A stretch of DNA of 47,476 nt, taken from positions 42,011 through 89,486 of the forward strand of contig NZ_JAIQYY010000012.1 of NCBI RefSeq assembly GCF_020181035.1, read 5' to 3'. Under the pieces are notes generated by a model, which was not told the DNA's origin, did not search any database, and saw only the letters and a list, made by a program, of their open reading frames with translations. The translations under genes were made by a program, and so were the position numbers. The DNA is from Streptomyces sp. CoH27. GTDB lineage: Bacteria > Actinomycetota > Actinomycetes > Streptomycetales > Streptomycetaceae. This document shows positions 1-6,028 of this stretch, piece by piece (positions within the stretch are counted from its first letter, which is position 1; each line of letters begins with the position of its first letter).

Positions 1-532
1 CCTCCTCCAGCACCTCGCCGCCGAAGTTCTTCAGCAGCGCCTCCAGACCACCGTCGAAGCCCTGTCCGACAGCGGCGAACCGCCACACGTCCTTGAGGTA
101 GATGTCACCGAGCATCACGGCCCGCTCGGTGGAGAACTCCGCGCCGTTGAACGAGTACCGCGCGACCTCCTCGCCGCCCGCCACGATGCGCAGGTAGCCG
201 GGGGCGACCTGCGACATCTGCCCGGCGCCGTCGATGGTCGCGGTGAAGGACAGCTTGCGGATGTGCGAGGGGATCCGGTCCAGGGTGACCCGGAACGACT
301 CCGTGTCGCCCGCCTGGGCACCCAGCAGTTGGAGGGACTCCTCGGGGGACTTCGGCTGGTTGAAGAAGACGAAGTACCGGTCGTCCGAGAGGCGCTCGTC
401 GCCGTCCAGACCGAAGCAGCTGATGTCGAAGGTCAGTCCGGGGGCGGAGATCTGCACGCCTACGTACAGATCCGTGCCCGCCGTGAGGTCACTGATCCTG
501 GCCTTGTGGCCCCGTTGGAATTCCCTGGCCAT
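1..532 (-). CDS. TerD-family protein, C-terminus cut by window edge
   Basis: Translation from the ATG at 532 gives a TerD/CABP-type beta-sandwich protein: an N-terminal stretch with GTDLYVGVQI, then FDISCFGLDGDERLSDDRYF, then FNQPKSPEES and a later acidic segment ending near LKNFGGEVLEE. The acidic loop (DGDERLSDD) corresponds to the calcium-binding region of TerD proteins. Family members are tied to tellurite and stress resistance; Streptomyces carries several paralogues, so the specific role is unknown. About 177 codons are visible, close to the usual 190 or so, so only the last residues lie off the left edge. The start follows a G-rich stretch (GGGGGA) about 15 nt upstream. It lies 130 nt downstream of the metallopeptidase gene on the same strand. 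Family assignment is firm; function is inferred. Confidence 0.9.
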   Translation of the reverse strand, partial: MAREFQRGHKARISDLTAGTDLYVGVQISAPGLTFDISCFGLDGDERLSDDRYFVFFNQPKSPEESLQLLGAQAGDTESFRVTLDRIPSHIRKLSFTATIDGAGQMSQVAPGYLRIVAGGEEVARYSFNGAEFSTERAVMLGDIYLKDVWRFAAVGQGFDGGLEALLKNFGGEVLEE

Positions 533-661
533 GCGTGAAGACCGTCCCCCATCCCGAATGTGAGTGCGTCGCGCCAGGCTAACGGCAAAGTCCGACAACG
601 GACGCAGCCGGTACAGACCCGGTACACAACGCGCGCAGGGGGCGGACGTACGGCCTCCGGC

Positions 662-1258
662 TCACTCCCCGCGCGCGCTGGGCACATGCGGCAGCCGTTC
701 GGCCGCGACGACCCCTTCGAGATAGCCACGGGCCCGCTCGGTACGCGGATAGGCCTCCAAGAGCCGCCAGAAGTCCGGCCCATGACCGGGCACCAGCAGA
801 TGCGCCAGCTCATGGCAGAGCACGTAGTCGACGACGTACTCGGGCATCCCCTGCAGCCGGTGCGAGAGCCGGATGCTGCCCTCGGCCGGCGTGCACGAAC
901 CCCAGCGGGTGTTCTGATTGGTGACCCAGCGCACGGAGGCGGGGCGCGCCCGGCCGTCGAAGTACTGCGCCGACAGCCGCTCGGCACGCTCGGCCAGCTC
1001 GGCGTCGCCGAGGACCCGTTTGCTCTCCTGGGCGGCGAGTTTGTCGAGCATGACGGTGATCCAGCGCTGCTCCTCCGCCTTGGACATCCGGGCGGGGATC
1101 AGTACGACGGTGCGATCGCCCTCGCGGTACGCGGAGACCGTCCGGCGGCGCCGGGCACTCCTGCGGACCTCGATCGCGCTCGCCCCCGAGCCGCTGGGCG
1201 GCTGGCTCGTCGTGCTGCGCTGTGGCTTTCCGGCGCGGTGCAGTGGGTCGGCGGGCAC
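662..1258 (-). CDS. YgjP/WLM-like zinc metallopeptidase (DUF45-type)
   Basis: A 198-residue protein with the zinc signature CHELAHLLVPGHG (HExxH plus a third ligand region) near residue 147, preceded by the family-typical RWGSCTPAEGSIRLSHRL block. This combination identifies the YgjP/WLM (DUF45) peptidase-like group; no signal peptide or membrane segment is visible, so it should be cytoplasmic. Substrates are not established. The annotated start is a GTG at 1258 with a weak ribosome site; the conserved part begins around residue 30 (EVRRSARRRRTVSAYREG), so the true start could be further in. The TerD-like gene follows on the same strand. Confidence 0.85.
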   Translation of the reverse strand: MPADPLHRAGKPQRSTTSQPPSGSGASAIEVRRSARRRRTVSAYREGDRTVVLIPARMSKAEEQRWITVMLDKLAAQESKRVLGDAELAERAERLSAQYFDGRARPASVRWVTNQNTRWGSCTPAEGSIRLSHRLQGMPEYVVDYVLCHELAHLLVPGHGPDFWRLLEAYPRTERARGYLEGVVAAERLPHVPSARGE

Positions 1259-1615
1259 GCCCCGACGTTACCCGGTGGGCCCGGGCAAAGTCCCGGCTCC
1301 GGGACGGTTCGCTGCCGATCCCCCACCATGCGTCTGATTCCTATGATTCCTACGACTGATCCGCACATCCGGTTTGTACGGCTCCGCTCCCGACCGGTTG
1401 TTCCCCTTCAGACAGGTTGATCCACTCCTGATCCGCTGATACGACAAACACCCCTGCCCTGTGGATAACTCCCGGCACGGGTCGGGCGGGCACGGCATGC
1501 TGGCAGTCGTCGGCGGGGCGTGACCGGCCCCACTCGGCGACGAGGACGTCCGGGGATCTTCCAGGAAGACTCCAGGGATGTTCCGGAGGATGCTTCAACG
1601 GACAGGGGGACAGTC
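1259..1615. other. Intergenic region, divergent promoter space
   Basis: This 357-nt stretch separates the minus-strand metallopeptidase from the plus-strand ThiF-like gene, so it must hold promoters for both. A weak plus-strand match, TTGATC at 1417 and TACGAC at 1440 with a 17-nt spacer, is the only candidate noted. A TGTGGATAA DnaA-box-like sequence lies at 1460. No supported gene is present; a 30-codon frame from 1328 has no ribosome binding site. Confidence 0.5.
1460..1468 (-). promoter_or_regulatory. DnaA-box-like nonamer (TTATCCACA on minus strand)
   Basis: TGTGGATAA on the plus strand is the complement of TTATCCACA, the classical DnaA-box nonamer. It lies 148 nt upstream of the ThiF-like gene. 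A single box can arise by chance; it is recorded because three further boxes occur in other intergenic regions of this window. Confidence 0.4.
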
Positions 1616-2878
1616 ATGCATCCGGTGATGAAGCCCGCGCTGCGGCGAGGCTGGCGGGACCGCGACACCGTGCAGTTCGGGATGACCCCGGCGCACGCGG
1701 TGACGCTGGGACCGGTGGACGCGACGACACGCGGCTTCCTGGATCTGCTCAACGGCACGCGCGGACTGCCGCTGCTGCGCGAGGAGGGCCACCGCATGGA
1801 ACTGCCGGCCGACCGGGTCGACACCCTGCTGAAGCGGCTCACCCGGGCCGGCCTCGTCGACGACGCGCGCGGCGGCGGACCGGCCGCGGACGCGCTGCGC
1901 GCACAGGACCACGTCCTGCAGCGGCTGCGCCCGGACCTCACCTCGCTGTCCCTGACCACGGCCGAGCCGGGCGGTGCGTTCGCCTGCCTCGCCGCACGCC
2001 GCGCGCTCAGAGTGCGGGTGGAGGGCGCGGGACGGGTCGGCGCTGTGCTGGCATCGGTGCTGTCGGGCGCCGGCATCGGCGAGGTGGATGTGCGCGACAC
2101 CGGACACGTGGAGCCCTGGGACGTGGCCCCGGGCGGCCTGCCCGCCGAGTCGGTCGGCGAGCGCCGCGACGCGGCGGCGCGGGCCGCCGTCCGCCGCGCG
2201 GCACCGGACCGCCCGCGGCGCCACGCCCACTCCCCCGGATCCGGCGCCCGCGAACCCGGCCTCTCCCTGGTGATCCTCACACCCCGCGACGACGTGAGCG
2301 TGTACGCGCCGGACCCGGTCGCGGCCGAGCCCCTGATGGCCTCCGGAACACCCCATCTGTACGCCGGTGTCGTGGAGGGCACGGGTGTCGTCGGACCGCT
2401 GGTCCTGCCCGGCGGGTCGGGCTGCGCCGGCTGTCTGCACTTCGACCGTGCGGACCGGGATCCGGCCTGGCCCCGGCTGATCGCCCAGTGGCGGTCCGCG
2501 CGGGCCCGCCGGGTCGGGGCCTGCGATCTGGCGCTGGCCACGGCGGTCGCCGGACTGGCCGCGGCACACGCGCTGGCCTTCCTCGACGGGCGGTCGCCGT
2601 CCGGCACCGGGGCCCGCTGGGAGGCGTCCCTGCCCGGCCTGGACTGGTCCGCCCGACCGGTCCGGCCGCATCCGGCGTGCGGGTGCGGTGCGGCGGAGAA
2701 ATCCACCGGTAGAACCAGGAAGAAAGCCGGGAGGCAGGCCGGGGGTCAGGCCAAGGGGGAGCACGTCTCAACCAACGAGAAGCCACGCGCGACAATGGCG
2801 GTGCAACGGCCGTCGACGGAGCGACGATGCGAAACGGGCGCGGCGCGGCCGACTGGGACTTGGAGGGCGCATGTCTGA
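1616..2878 (+). CDS. ThiF/E1-like family protein (Rv3196-like position)
   Basis: The ATG at 1616 starts a 420-residue protein. A Rossmann-like glycine motif (VRVEGAGRVGAVLASVL) lies near residue 140. A zinc-type cysteine pair (GCAGCLHF, near 270) is followed by a second set (HPACGCG, near 355). This is the layout of degenerate ThiF/E1 adenylyltransferase-like proteins, some of which are annotated as TOMM cyclodehydratase-like. The last 55 or so residues (GRTRKKAGRQAGGQ onward) are basic and low in complexity. Its stop overlaps the ATG of the following ABC1 kinase by 8 nt, indicating translational coupling. There is no precursor peptide or YcaO gene nearby, so a peptide-modifying role is not supported; function is unknown. 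Confidence 0.8.
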   Translation: MHPVMKPALRRGWRDRDTVQFGMTPAHAVTLGPVDATTRGFLDLLNGTRGLPLLREEGHRMELPADRVDTLLKRLTRAGLVDDARGGGPAADALRAQDHVLQRLRPDLTSLSLTTAEPGGAFACLAARRALRVRVEGAGRVGAVLASVLSGAGIGEVDVRDTGHVEPWDVAPGGLPAESVGERRDAAARAAVRRAAPDRPRRHAHSPGSGAREPGLSLVILTPRDDVSVYAPDPVAAEPLMASGTPHLYAGVVEGTGVVGPLVLPGGSGCAGCLHFDRADRDPAWPRLIAQWRSARARRVGACDLALATAVAGLAAAHALAFLDGRSPSGTGARWEASLPGLDWSARPVRPHPACGCGAAEKSTGRTRKKAGRQAGGQAKGEHVSTNEKPRATMAVQRPSTERRCETGAARPTGTWRAHV

Positions 2879-4253
2879 TCTTCCCCGGAAGGCGGTCACC
2901 CGTACCGCCAAGCTCGCCGCGCTCCCGCTCGGCTTCGCCGGCCGGGCGACCTGGGGGCTGGGCAAGCGGATCGTGGGCGAGTCCGCGGAGATCGTCGGCA
3001 GGGAACTGCAACAGCGCACGGCGGAGCAGCTGTTCAAGGTGCTGGGCGAGCTGAAGGGCGGTGCGATGAAGTTCGGGCAGGCGCTGTCCGTCTTCGAGTC
3101 CGCGCTGCCCGAGGAGGTCGCCGGCCCCTACCGCGCCGCCTTGACCAAGCTCCAGGAAGCGGCCCCGCCGATGCCGACCCGCACCGTGCACGGCGTGCTG
3201 GAGCAGCGGCTGGGCCCGGGCTGGCGTGATCTGTTCGAGGAGTTCGAGGAAAAGCCGGCCGCCGCGGCCTCGATCGGGCAGGTGCACCGGGCGGTGTGGC
3301 ACGACGGCCGCGAGGTGGCGGTCAAGGTCCAGTACCCCGGCGCCGGCGAGGCACTGATCTCCGACCTGGGCCAACTGAGCCGCTTCGCCCGTCTGTTGGG
3401 GCCCCTGATCCCCGGCATGGACATCAAGCCGCTGATCGCGGAACTGAAGGACCGCGTCTCCGAGGAACTGGACTACGCGCTGGAGGCCCAGGCGCAGTCC
3501 GTGCACGCGGAGGAGTTCGCCGACGACCCGGACGTGGTGGTCCCGGCGGTGGTGCACCAGTGCGAGCAGGTCCTGGTCACGGAGTGGATCGACGGGATCC
3601 CCCTGTCGGAGATCATCACGGACGGCACCGAGGAGCAGCGCGACCGCGCCGGCCAGCTGCTGGCCCGGTTCCTGTTCTCGGGCCCTGCCCGCACCGGCCT
3701 GCTGCACGCCGACCCCCACCCGGGGAACTTCCGTCTGCTGCCCGGGGGCCCGTCAGGCGAGGACGACTGGCGCCTCGGCGTCCTGGACTTCGGCACCGTC
3801 GACCGCCTCCCCGGCGGCCTGCCGACACCGATCGGCGTCTCCTTGCGGATGACACTGGACGGCGAGGCCGAGCCGGTCTACGAACTCCTCTGCGAGGAAG
3901 GGTTCGTGAAGGAGTCCATAGAGCTGGACCCCGACGCGGTGCTCGACTACCTGCTGCCGATCATCGAGCCGGCCCGCGTCGACTCCTTCACCTTCACCCG
4001 TAGCTGGATGCGCAGCCAGGCCGCCCGCATCGCCGACCCCCGCTCCCCCGCGTATCAGCTGGGCAAGCGGCTGAACCTGCCGCCGTCCTATCTGCTGATC
4101 CACCGGGTGACCTTGAGCACGATCGGTGTGCTGTGCCAGCTGGGCGCCACGGTGCGGCTCCGGGAGGAACTGGAGGAATGGCTGCCGGGGTTCGTCGAGG
4201 ACGACCTGCCCGGCGAGGCCCTGCCCGGCGAGGAGCCGGCGGCGGAGGCCTGA
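2871..4253 (+). CDS. ABC1/UbiB family atypical kinase
   Basis: A 460-residue protein carrying the ABC1 hallmarks. The KxGQ motif (MKFGQALSVFESALPEE) lies near residue 67. The alanine-rich loop PAAAASIGQVH replaces the usual glycine loop near 130. The catalytic lysine is in VAVKVQ, the HADPHPGN loop near 280, and the DFG-like LDFGTVDRLP near 308. UbiB/COQ8 proteins act as atypical ATPases or kinases in isoprenoid-quinone metabolism; streptomycetes make menaquinone, so the substrate is unknown. The ATG at 2871 fits the conserved N-terminus and overlaps the preceding stop as ATGTCTGA. In mycobacteria a homologue sits beside whiB7, and here wblC is about 0.8 kb away on the opposite strand. Confidence 0.92.
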   Translation: MSDLPRKAVTRTAKLAALPLGFAGRATWGLGKRIVGESAEIVGRELQQRTAEQLFKVLGELKGGAMKFGQALSVFESALPEEVAGPYRAALTKLQEAAPPMPTRTVHGVLEQRLGPGWRDLFEEFEEKPAAAASIGQVHRAVWHDGREVAVKVQYPGAGEALISDLGQLSRFARLLGPLIPGMDIKPLIAELKDRVSEELDYALEAQAQSVHAEEFADDPDVVVPAVVHQCEQVLVTEWIDGIPLSEIITDGTEEQRDRAGQLLARFLFSGPARTGLLHADPHPGNFRLLPGGPSGEDDWRLGVLDFGTVDRLPGGLPTPIGVSLRMTLDGEAEPVYELLCEEGFVKESIELDPDAVLDYLLPIIEPARVDSFTFTRSWMRSQAARIADPRSPAYQLGKRLNLPPSYLLIHRVTLSTIGVLCQLGATVRLREELEEWLPGFVEDDLPGEALPGEEPAAEA

Positions 4254-4269
4254 TCCGGCATGCCCTGAA

Positions 4270-4314
4270 GGGGCGGAGGGGAGGGGTGGGAGGGGGAGGG
4301 GGAGGGGGAGGGGG
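4270..4314 (+). repeat. G-tract repeat (GGGGGA units), G-quadruplex candidate
   Basis: Immediately after the ABC1 kinase gene, the plus strand carries at least seven runs of three to five G separated by single A or T residues. The 3' half is GGGGGA repeated in tandem. The spacing is compatible with an intramolecular G-quadruplex in the transcript or the coding strand. It lies between convergent genes, where it might help end transcription. Confidence 0.6.
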
Positions 4315-4329
4315 CCCGAAGGAAAAGGC

Positions 4330-4545
4330 TCACCACCAGGAAGAATCCAGCCGCCCCTCGATCGCCCTGAGGTTCTCCCGGGAGCAGATGTCGCAGAAGT
4401 ACCGGCGGATGCCGTTCTCCACGGAGCAGGTCCAGGTGACCGGCTGGGGGCCGGCGGCGGGGGTGCCGCAGCGGGCGCAGGTGAGGGGAAGCCGGGGCTC
4501 CGTGGTGGAGCCGCCCTGATCACTGCCTCCGGGAGGACTCGTCAC
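4330..4545 (-). CDS. Small zinc-ribbon-like protein
   Basis: A 71-residue protein starting at GTG 4545. Two CxxC-type pairs (LTCARCGTP and YFCDICSREN) suggest one zinc ion, and the C-terminus ends LRAIEGRLDSSWW. An upstream TTG at 4587 would add 14 residues but has no better ribosome site; GGGAG lies 13 nt before the GTG. I recall this type of short protein as conserved in streptomycetes without known function. It converges on the ABC1 kinase gene. Confidence 0.7.
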   Translation of the reverse strand: MTSPPGGSDQGGSTTEPRLPLTCARCGTPAAGPQPVTWTCSVENGIRRYFCDICSRENLRAIEGRLDSSWW

Positions 4546-4595
4546 CCGGTGACGATAACTCCCGGACCGGCCGATCGTCGTACGCAACGCACTGC

Positions 4596-4626
4596 GGGGG
4601 CCGGTCCGTTCGGCCGGACGGCCCCC
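4596..4626 (-). terminator. GC-rich hairpin downstream of wblC operon
   Basis: GGGGGCC-GGTCC and GGAC-GGCCCCC form a near-continuous stem of about 11 bp with one bulge, 57 nt past the stop of the wblC-coupled gene. There is no T-tract. A second smaller hairpin (GCCTCCC/GGGAGGC) lies at 4641-4660. U-less hairpins are common behind Streptomyces genes; whether these end the wblC transcript is inferred. Confidence 0.4.
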
Positions 4627-4682
4627 GCGGGGAAGTCTTCGCCTCCCTGGGCCGGGAGGCCACCGCTTCTCAGGTGTGATCG

Positions 4683-5006
4683 TTACTGCATGACGGCCTG
4701 GGCGAGCGCGCGGCGGGCGCGGAGCGAGGCGCGCTCGGCCCGGCGCTGCATCCGCTGGGCGACCACCAGGCGCAGGGCCCGGCGCTCTCTCCCGGCGTCA
4801 TGGAGTCGCTCGTGCATATGCGCACGAGCCAGGGCTTCTTGCATGAGTTGCATCTCACGGTTCCTGTTCTGGCGCGCTTCGGTCGCGCCGGTGATGGGGA
4901 AGTCTGTGGTCGCGGAGCCTGTGGGCTCGCTGGTGGACGGCTTCATCGGGGCCTGCTTCTTGGGGTCGTGCGTGAGGGGGCGATCGATCGTTCCTGCGGT
5001 GTTCAT
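4683..5006 (-). CDS. Uncharacterised Arg-rich protein coupled to wblC
   Basis: A 107-residue protein. The first 45 residues are polar and probably disordered (TIDRPLTHDPKKQAP, PMKPSTSEPTG). The remainder is a long predicted helix rich in Arg, Ala and Glu (ERRALRLVVAQRMQRRAERA), strongly basic and possibly a coiled coil or nucleic-acid binder. Its ATG (5006) overlaps the wblC stop as ATGA, so it should be made with WblC and share its antibiotic-induced regulation. I do not recognise a domain. Position suggests an accessory protein of the WblC response, perhaps at the ribosome, but that is inference from context and charge only. Confidence 0.75.
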   Translation of the reverse strand: MNTAGTIDRPLTHDPKKQAPMKPSTSEPTGSATTDFPITGATEARQNRNREMQLMQEALARAHMHERLHDAGRERRALRLVVAQRMQRRAERASLRARRALAQAVMQ

Positions 5007-5371
5007 GCCGTGACCGGGTTCTTCCGCGGGCGACCACGCGGCCGCTTCCGGGCGACGACGACACCCTGGACGAAGAGCTCGCCGCCCCAGACGCCCCAGG
5101 GCTCGCGCCGCTCCTTGGCGCCGGCGAGGCAGGCCTCGATCAGCGGGCAGGTGCGGCAGAGGGACTTGGCGTACTCGACGTCCGCCGGCGACTCGGCGAA
5201 GAAGACCTCCGGGTCGTAGGAGCGGCAGGGGACGGGTACGCCGAGGTTCTCGATGGCGTCGTCGAGCGCAGTGAGCGCGGTGAGGGGGATCAAGGTGGAG
5301 TCCTCCGTGAGGCCGGGCGGGGGGATCGTTTGCGAAGGCGGTACGGACGGGGCGTGCGCTTCGAGTTGCAC
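5003..5371 (-). CDS. wblC: WhiB-family regulator WblC (WhiB7 orthologue)
   Basis: A 122-residue Wbl protein. The four iron-sulfur ligands are the Cys in VPCRSYDPE and the three in SLCRTCPLIEAC. The turn motif GVWGG follows, and the C-terminus carries the AT-hook RKRPRGRPRK that distinguishes WhiB7/WblC from other Wbl proteins. WhiB7/WblC binds the principal sigma factor and activates genes for resistance to ribosome-targeting antibiotics, including its own. GTG at 5371 is chosen because AGGAAG lies 8 nt upstream and the conserved region follows. The gene is preceded by a roughly 600-nt leader with its own promoter, upstream ORF and attenuator. It is flanked by uvrD2, mycoredoxin and the ABC1 kinase, as in mycobacteria. 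Confidence 0.95.
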   Translation of the reverse strand: MQLEAHAPSVPPSQTIPPPGLTEDSTLIPLTALTALDDAIENLGVPVPCRSYDPEVFFAESPADVEYAKSLCRTCPLIEACLAGAKERREPWGVWGGELFVQGVVVARKRPRGRPRKNPVTA

Positions 5372-5474
5372 GGTTGGTCTTCCTCGTCTGGTCGTTCCGG
5401 CCGGTTGACCGGGTGTCGGCTTGGTACCGGGTTCTTTTCTTGTCCCGAGGCCCCTTCGCTCCGTCTTCCCGCTT

Positions 5475-5521
5475 GAGGGAAAACAGAAGGGCCGCGGATC
5501 CCGGATGGGGTTCCGCGGCCC
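5475..5521 (-). terminator. Rho-independent attenuator in the wblC leader
   Basis: On the minus strand a 10-bp perfect stem (GGGCCGCGGA / TCCGCGGCCC, arms at 5512-5521 and 5489-5498, 13-nt loop) is followed by TTCTGTTTTCCC. It stands 104 nt before the wblC start and 22 nt after the stop codon of the upstream ORF. A leader uORF followed by such a terminator is the known arrangement for riboregulation of whiB7/wblC in actinobacteria. Confidence 0.88.
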
Positions 5522-5543
5522 TGAAGGCGCCGGCCTGATCGGA

Positions 5544-5864
5544 TCAGGCTGGATCACTCCAGGGTTCTGGCCCACGGAAGGCCCACATCAGGTGGTGCTG
5601 CGTCGTCTGCTTCCGGAATCCGGCACCGGCCGCCGCAAAGGCATAGGCATGTGCCTGTGCCGCTACCGCTTCCAGTGCCTTGGTCGGTCGCTCATTGCGC
5701 TCGCGGACGGGAAGACCCGCGAGGGCGAGGGAGGATGCCGGCCGGACGGCACGGATGCCGGACAGACCGGTGCCCTGGTTCGAGGCGCCGAGCATGCACG
5801 TGGAGACGGCCGAGCGATCGGTCAGTTTGGCCGAGCTGATGGTGCTGGTGTTGATGCTGATCAC
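5544..5864 (-). CDS. wblC leader upstream ORF (uORF)
   Basis: A GTG at 5864 follows a perfect AGGAGG with 8-nt spacing and opens a 106-codon frame ending at TGA 5544-5546, just before the attenuator. The encoded peptide begins ISINTSTISSAKLTDRS, has no recognisable domain and ends HLMWAFRGPEPWSDPA. In characterised actinobacterial whiB7/wblC leaders, translation of a uORF lets the terminator form, and inhibition of translation by antibiotics allows read-through. Near its end, TCCGTGGGCC (5569-5578) could pair with the 5' arm of the terminator with one mismatch and one G-U, making a candidate antiterminator. An 8-bp inverted repeat (5533-5540 with 5542-5549) overlaps the stop codon. Frame and ribosome site are seen directly; the mechanism is established for the family but inferred here. 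Confidence 0.78.
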   Translation of the reverse strand: MISINTSTISSAKLTDRSAVSTCMLGASNQGTGLSGIRAVRPASSLALAGLPVRERNERPTKALEAVAAQAHAYAFAAAGAGFRKQTTQHHLMWAFRGPEPWSDPA

Positions 5865-5975
5865 TGGACTCGCCTCCTCTCGGCGTCTTGGGGACCGGCG
5901 CAAACCAGTCCGTTCGGATGTGCAAGTACATCACGGAGCCGGGCCCTTGGAGAAGGCCGCTGCTTCCGTGCCTAG

Positions 5976-6015
5976 AACCTATGGGGATTGCTGGGGCATG
6001 CGCAAACTATTTTTT
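5976..6015 (-). promoter_or_regulatory. WblC-dependent autoregulated promoter of wblC
   Basis: On the minus strand an A/T-rich block (AAAAAATAGT, 6006-6015) sits directly upstream of TTGCGC (-35, 6000-6005), an 18-nt spacer and TAGGTT (-10, 5976-5981). An AT-rich element abutting the -35 box is the binding signature of WhiB7/WblC with its AT-hook. Predicted transcription starts near 5969, about 105 nt before the uORF. Confidence 0.78.
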
Positions 6016-6028
6016 CGACGAGTTCGCA

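Noticed and set aside
1328..1420. Short plus-strand ORF beginning MRLIPMIPTTD upstream of the ThiF-like gene
   Set aside because: No ribosome site, no promoter evidence and no coding bias.
5544..5903. Start of the wblC uORF at 5903
   Set aside because: The GTG at 5864 has the perfect AGGAGG; the upstream start has no ribosome site.
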